DNA of 64,000 nucleotides from Butyrivibrio sp. (lineage in GTDB: Bacteria > Bacillota > Clostridia > Lachnospirales > Lachnospiraceae), in the NCBI GenBank assembly GCA_022486625.1, contig JAKVKH010000011.1, positions 18,651-82,650 on the forward strand, in the 5' to 3' direction. A model generated the notes under the pieces. It saw only the letters and a list, made by a program, of their open reading frames with translations. It was not told where the DNA came from and made no database searches. Positions 61,070 through 64,000 of this stretch are shown here, one piece after another. The first letter of the stretch is position 1. Every line of letters starts with the position of its first letter. The position numbers and the translations under genes are program-made.

Positions 61070-61300
61070 AGGCGGCAGAGAAAGACGTTCCTATGGAACT
61101 GTTTCCCTGCCGCCTCGTGTGCGGAAGGCTATGAGGCAGGAAGTACGCTCCTTCGGAGCTGTTCCTGTGCGTGGGTGTGAGGAGAGAGTGTGCGTGGCAG
61201 GAAGTGCGCTCCTTCGGAGTTGTTCCTGCGCGCAGGTGTGAGGAGAGAGTGTGTGTGGCAGGAAGTGCGCTCCTTCGGAGCTGTTCCTGCGCGTTGGATG
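61070..61300. repeat. Tandem hairpin repeats with 61-bp period
   Basis: Three tandem copies begin at about 61135, 61196 and 61257, each starting GGCAGGAAG and containing GCTCCTTCGGAG within TTCCTGC-closed arms, so every copy folds into a hairpin with a C(UUCG)G-type loop. A diverged outer hairpin (GGCGGCAG/CTGCCGCC) lies at about 61070-61124. No spacers differ between copies, so this is not CRISPR. Reading frames on either strand are products of the repeat. Confidence 0.8.
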
Positions 61301-61330
61301 TGAGAGCGGAGGTGGGAGGCGAAGCAATGC

Positions 61331-61367
61331 ATCCCATAAAAACGTTCTATGAACGTTTTTATGGGAT
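61331..61367. repeat. Long perfect palindrome
   Basis: ATCCCATAAAAACGTTC pairs with its complement around TAT (17-bp stem). It is directly followed by a GC-rich hairpin (GCGGCG/CGCCGC, about 61366-61383). Confidence 0.85.
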
Positions 61368-61389
61368 CGCGGCGTGCGCCGCGATTTGC

Positions 61390-61451
61390 AAAATAAAAGA
61401 GGAATTTTCAGGCTGCATGCAAGCATGCGCTGAAAATCCCTCTTTTATTTT
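61390..61451. repeat. Long imperfect palindrome, possible bidirectional terminator
   Basis: A roughly 29-bp stem, AAAATAAAAGAGG with CCTCTTTTATTTT at the base, then ATTTTCAG/CTGAAAAT and TGCATGC/GCATGC, loop AA. A/T-runs flank it, so it could terminate hisA (plus) and the cold-shock gene (minus). Confidence 0.75.
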
Positions 61452-61481
61452 GGCATTGCTTCTTAGTGCTACGCGCAAAAT

Positions 61482-61509
61482 GTCCGACGCAGCAAATGCT
61501 ACGCCGGAC
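61482..61509. repeat. Hairpin GTCCG/CGGAC
   Basis: Arms of 12 bases with two imperfect positions around AAAT; last of the series of inverted repeats in the hisA-csp gap. Confidence 0.5.
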
Positions 61510-61611
61510 TCTTGATTAATCATTATTACAGATTGCGAATTCTAAGATAAATTTGTCATTTATGTCAAGAAAGGCACATATGTAGTCTGATTAATTGGCT
61601 TTGAGGTTAAA

Positions 61612-61812
61612 TCAAAGCTTGTTTACGTTTACGGCCTGAGGTCCTTTTTCGCCCTGGATTACATCATACTCAACAGAAGCGCCTTCTTCAAGAGACTTGA
61701 AACCTTCCATGTTAAGTCCTGAGTAATGTACGAATACATCATTGCCTGCTTCGTCAGAAATGAAGCCGTAACCTTTTTGATTGTTGAACCACTTTACTGT
61801 ACCTTTGTTCAT
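61612..61812 (-). CDS. Cold-shock protein (CspA family)
   Basis: A 66-residue single OB-fold protein. RNP1 is [11 protein letters not shown] and RNP2 is [10 protein letters not shown], with the family start [18 protein letters not shown]. It binds single-stranded RNA/DNA and acts as an RNA chaperone. The start follows TGGAGGTATT. A promoter about 80-110 bases upstream leaves a leader of about 75 bases containing a small hairpin (61853-61870). Confidence 0.95.
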   Translation of the reverse strand: MNKGTVKWFNNQKGYGFISDEAGNDVFVHYSGLNMEGFKSLEEGASVEYDVIQGEKGPQAVNVNKL

Positions 61813-61852
61813 TTGTAAATACCTCCACTAGATAATGAAAAAGTAATCGATG

Positions 61853-61870
61853 TACCGTCTTTCAACGGTA
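61853..61870 (-). other. Small hairpin in the cold-shock gene leader
   Basis: TACCGT/ACGGTA around six bases, in the 5' untranslated region; might influence cold induction. Confidence 0.35.
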
Positions 61871-61894
61871 TGTTGCCTATTTGACAACAAAATT

Positions 61895-61923
61895 ACAATA
61901 TCACAATCAGGGGTAAAAGTAAA
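61895..61923 (-). promoter_or_regulatory. Putative promoter of the cold-shock gene
   Basis: Minus strand: TTTACT, 17-base spacer ending TGA, TATTGT (extended -10). Confidence 0.5.
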
Positions 61924-61983
61924 GAAATTATTTGTAATTTTTTCAAAAATTATCACAATTTGAGGGGCTTAAAAGGCGAGGAC

Positions 61984-62012
61984 TTTACTTTATGACTTTA
62001 GTATGCTAAAAT
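61984..62012 (+). promoter_or_regulatory. Putative yerC promoter
   Basis: TTTACT, 17-base spacer ending TGC, TAAAAT (extended -10), 64 bases before the start codon. Confidence 0.55.
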
Positions 62013-62075
62013 GTTTAAGCAATAAAGCAAAATAGACGCATTATCGATAACAGTTGCGTATCGGAGGATTACAGA

Positions 62076-62363
62076 ATGAACAAAAAAATCAGAACAGATG
62101 CGGTGGATCATTTATTTGATGCTGTACTGTCTTTACAGAACAAGGAGGAGTGCTACAGCTTTTTTGAGGATCTTTGTACCGTCAATGAGCTCTTATCTTT
62201 ATCTCAGCGGTTTGAAGTTGCATCAATGCTGCGGCAGCATAAAACGTATCTGGAAATTGCTGAGAAGACCGGGGCTTCCACTGCAACGATCAGCAGGGTC
62301 AACAGATCACTGAATTATGGTGATGACGGATATGAACTGGTATTTGACAGACTGCAGGAATGA
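62076..62363 (+). CDS. YerC/YecD family TrpR-like DNA-binding protein
   Basis: A 95-residue protein of the TrpR-like YerC family: VDHLFDAVLSLQNKEECYSFFEDLCTVNELLSLSQRFEVASML, then the HTH YLEIAEKTGASTATISRVNRSLNYG. It is a presumed repressor; related proteins occur next to histidine genes in Firmicutes, and a hisA lies 1 kb upstream. Start follows CGGAGGATTAC. A strong terminator follows. Confidence 0.92.
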   Translation: MNKKIRTDAVDHLFDAVLSLQNKEECYSFFEDLCTVNELLSLSQRFEVASMLRQHKTYLEIAEKTGASTATISRVNRSLNYGDDGYELVFDRLQE

Positions 62364-62394
62364 AGAACGGGAGAACTGTTTTGTTCCCGGATAT

Positions 62395-62436
62395 GAAAAA
62401 GGAGCACCGTGAAAAGATTCACAGTGCTCCTTTTAT
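62395..62436. terminator. Terminator between yerC and bactofilin
   Basis: AAAAGGAGCAC-GTGAA pairs with TTCAC-GTGCTCCTTTT with one mismatched position; A-run and T-run flank it, so it can act in both directions. Confidence 0.88.
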
Positions 62437-62491
62437 TATACGATTAATTCCCTTGCAACAGATAAATGTGACATTTCCGGTTTATATCAGG

Positions 62492-62914
62492 TCAGCTTTC
62501 CTTTGGCACAGCAGCCCTTTCCTTTGCGGATTCTGCAGAAGGTCTGTCGACGGTCATTGAGCAGTTGCCCTGAAACACTGCGTTTTCATCAATTACAATA
62601 CTTCTGGTGGTAATGTCACCGATGATCTTTCCGGTATCACTTACCTCAACCTTGCCGGCACCGGCGTCGATATTACCGGAAATTTCACCTGCCAGAAATA
62701 CGTTCTGTGCTTTTACATTTCCGGTGATTTTTCCGGTCTGGCCAACAATCAGGCTGCCGTCAATTCTGACTGCACCATTGATGGTTCCGTCAATTCTTGT
62801 GGAATCTTTTGCACTGAAAGGACCATCACATACCGCACCGGTACCGATCAGGGTAACTACCTTTTCTGCTTCTGAATCATAAGTTACAACTGCCTTTTTA
62901 CTGTTATTAAACAT
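62492..62914 (-). CDS. Bactofilin (polymer-forming cytoskeletal protein)
   Basis: A 140-residue protein with the bactofilin beta-helix (about 22-115): IGTGAVCDGPFSAKDSTRIDGTINGAVRIDGSLIVGQTGKITGNVKAQNVFLAGEISGNIDA. The Gly/Ile/Val periodicity marks the triangular helix that polymerises into filaments. Short flexible tails flank it. The ATG at 62914 follows CAGGAGG; an in-frame start 24 bases earlier overlaps the end of the upstream gene. It is the second gene of a two-gene operon with a LytM-like protein, a pairing also known from other bacteria in cell-shape control. Confidence 0.92.
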   Translation of the reverse strand: MFNNSKKAVVTYDSEAEKVVTLIGTGAVCDGPFSAKDSTRIDGTINGAVRIDGSLIVGQTGKITGNVKAQNVFLAGEISGNIDAGAGKVEVSDTGKIIGDITTRSIVIDENAVFQGNCSMTVDRPSAESAKERAAVPKES

Positions 62915-62930
62915 TTGTATGGCCTCCTGA

Positions 62931-63704
62931 TTAACCATTGATTTCTATCATACTTTCCGGATCTATGAATTCGTCATTATATTCAATCTGATAGCCCAGT
63001 GTGGTATTGCTCTTTCCGACAACGAAAAGAGGATCTCCGCGAGATACCTTATCTTTTGCCTTTACAAGTGAATCACCCTTGTTGCGGTAAATGGAAATAT
63101 AACCGTTTCCGTGATCAACAGTGATACAGTTACCGTATCTGGGATCAGCGGTTACTGTTACAACTGTACCGTCTCCTGCAGCAACGATCTGGGAGCCTGC
63201 ACTTGCCGTAAAGACAAGAATCGGATTTCCGGTCTTGGATGAGGAAGAAGATTTTCCTGCAGCATCTGCATTTGGATCATCCAGAGAACTCTTATAAGAA
63301 GCGGAACTGGATAACGGGAATCCCTTCGGAAGACTTGCCTGAGCAGCCTGCTCTTCTTCAGAGGCTTCTTTGGCAACTTTCTGGTTAAGTGCCAGACTCA
63401 GCTGTGTTACCTCTGCCTCCAGTTCATCGTTGGAAGCGGACAGAGAAGCTTTTTCCGAGGAAAGTGTGTTGATCTGATCTGTCTGCTTCGCAGTCATGAG
63501 ATCTGTGTTTTTCATATAAATAGATGAATAGATCACATAACACACGACCAGCAGCAGAACCAGGAAAAGTGTAAATGCAAGGATCTGCGTCTTTACATGT
63601 CCTAAATGAATTCTTTTGTTCTGCCCATCGGAATCGCCGGATATGATCATAATAGTATAATTTCTTTTATGGCGGTGTTTTCTTGGGCCGCTGTTTTTTG
63701 TCAT
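62931..63704 (-). CDS. Membrane-anchored degenerate M23/LytM-like protein
   Basis: A 257-residue protein. A basic cytoplasmic part of about 38 residues precedes one transmembrane helix (about 40-63), then a coiled coil (about 75-110: DQINTLSSEKASLSASNDELEAEVTQLSLAL), a Ser-rich linker, and a LytM-type domain (about 160-257: GDGTVVTVTADPRYGNCITVDHGNGYISIYRNKG, GDPLFVVGKSNTTLGYQIEYNDEFIDP). The zinc-ligand His residues of active M23 (the HxxxD and the HLHFE motif) are replaced; the last reads YQIEY. It is therefore probably not a peptidase but a scaffold or activator. The ATG at 63704 follows CGGAGG. Bactofilin follows 16 bases after the stop. Confidence 0.85.
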   Translation of the reverse strand: MTKNSGPRKHRHKRNYTIMIISGDSDGQNKRIHLGHVKTQILAFTLFLVLLLVVCYVIYSSIYMKNTDLMTAKQTDQINTLSSEKASLSASNDELEAEVTQLSLALNQKVAKEASEEEQAAQASLPKGFPLSSSASYKSSLDDPNADAAGKSSSSSKTGNPILVFTASAGSQIVAAGDGTVVTVTADPRYGNCITVDHGNGYISIYRNKGDSLVKAKDKVSRGDPLFVVGKSNTTLGYQIEYNDEFIDPESMIEING

Positions 63705-63755
63705 GATGGCCTCCGTGAACTGAATGGTGCAAAAAAGTTTCCTGCACGAATTCAT

Positions 63756-63784
63756 ATTTTATCACAGTAAGAGTGTGATGACAA
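63756..63784 (-). promoter_or_regulatory. Promoter of the LytM-bactofilin operon
   Basis: Minus strand: TTGTCA, 17-base spacer, TAAAAT. The spacer is itself an inverted repeat (TCACA, seven bases, TGTGA), a possible operator. Confidence 0.65.
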
Positions 63785-63965
63785 CGAAATTTTGCTATTT
63801 CCGTAACAATTTAACAAAAACTTAACATTTGTTTTGTGCATTTTTCTGCATGGTATGAGGCAGAGATCAATATTTACTCAACTTTCCCACCAGCATAACT
63901 GTGGAAAACGCTTGATTTTTCAAGTAAAACAACTTCATAAATCGGTGCCTTGACATTAAAATAGC

Positions 63966-63984
63966 ACCAAATCTTTGGTATAAT
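63966..63984 (+). promoter_or_regulatory. -10 element overlapped by a palindrome at the window edge
   Basis: TGGTATAAT forms an extended -10 (core 63979-63984), overlapped by ACCAAATCTTTGGT (63966-63979). A TTGACA at 63950 is 23 bases from the -10, too far for normal spacing. It probably serves a plus-strand gene beyond the window. Otherwise 63785-63965 shows no gene. Confidence 0.45.
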
Positions 63985-64000
63985 AAGTTCACCACAAACA

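Noticed and set aside
61070..61300. Possible CRISPR array
   Set aside because: Repeats are directly contiguous with near-identical inter-hairpin sequence, no unique spacers, only three copies, and no cas gene in the window.
60588..61426. Minus-strand frames of 249 and 111 codons across hisA and the repeat array
   Set aside because: Their repeated peptides arise from the 61-bp tandem repeat; no start signals, and one frame overlaps hisA.
63890..63912. DnaA box or replication origin at the right edge
   Set aside because: Only one imperfect TGTGGAAAA-like site was seen; no cluster and no dnaA or dnaN gene.

Overview
The window reads as chromosomal sequence of a low-to-mid GC Gram-positive anaerobe of class Clostridia, most likely family Lachnospiraceae. 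Supporting this are a direct GlnRS, DUF4364 and DUF4250 proteins, YerC, a eukaryotic-type HisA, the tig-clpP-clpX-engB order, and purine-rich ribosome-binding sites almost everywhere. I see no prophage, transposase, CRISPR array or plasmid function. The assignment rests on gene content recognised by eye, not on a database search.

Layout. 1-2.3 kb: 3' part of a GAF-GGDEF-EAL cyclic-di-GMP protein. 2.4-6.4 kb: glnS, a DUF2225 protein and a MocR/PdxR-type regulator, closed by a strong terminator. 6.5-7.7 kb: an acidic-tailed membrane protein and a TetR regulator. 7.7-12.0 kb: a frameshifted PfkB-like gene, malQ with two LacI-type operators, the lacI-family gene and a DJ-1/PfpI gene. 12.1-13.1 kb: a CBS-pair and a CYTH protein. 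13.2-17.5 kb: tig, clpP, clpX, engB (no lon). 17.7-20.5 kb: a membrane GGDEF-GGDEF-EAL protein. 20.6-26.6 kb: an HdeD-like protein, a fusion of a MetH-activation-like domain with a corrinoid adenosyltransferase, an LCP ligase, clpB and DUF4250. 26.6-30.4 kb (minus): a hybrid histidine kinase and a double-receiver protein. 30.6-35.5 kb: glmM, rarA, DUF4364, tRNA-Thr(GGT), a MATE exporter. 35.6-38.4 kb (minus): a class A PBP.

38.6-53.6 kb is the most distinctive region. A yigZ gene leads into an RpiR/SIS regulator. A ROK kinase follows on the opposite strand, and then a ten-gene, 12.4-kb plus-strand operon: cytoplasmic GH20 hexosaminidase, ABC sugar importer (lipoprotein plus two permeases, no ATPase), a glycosidase-like protein fused to two GNAT-like domains, a DUF4127 protein, a PHP-family metallohydrolase, nanE, nagB and nagA. 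The recognisable enzymes form a route from an imported N-acetylhexosamine glycan to GlcNAc/ManNAc, their 6-phosphates, GlcN-6-P and Fru-6-P. The GH-GNAT fusion, DUF4127 and PHP proteins have no assigned step. I regard this as the best candidate for an undescribed system: uptake and dismantling of a ManNAc/GlcNAc-containing, possibly phosphodiester-linked glycan.

53.6-64 kb: a short MprF/DUF2156-like protein (minus), a family-6 deoxyinosine glycosylase, typA (minus), a lysine riboswitch ahead of dapA-dapB-hisA (eukaryotic type), a 0.5-kb block of tandem and nested hairpins, a cold-shock gene, yerC, and a bactofilin paired with a degenerate M23/LytM protein (minus). Promoter calls are pattern matches to sigma-A consensus; none has experimental support here.
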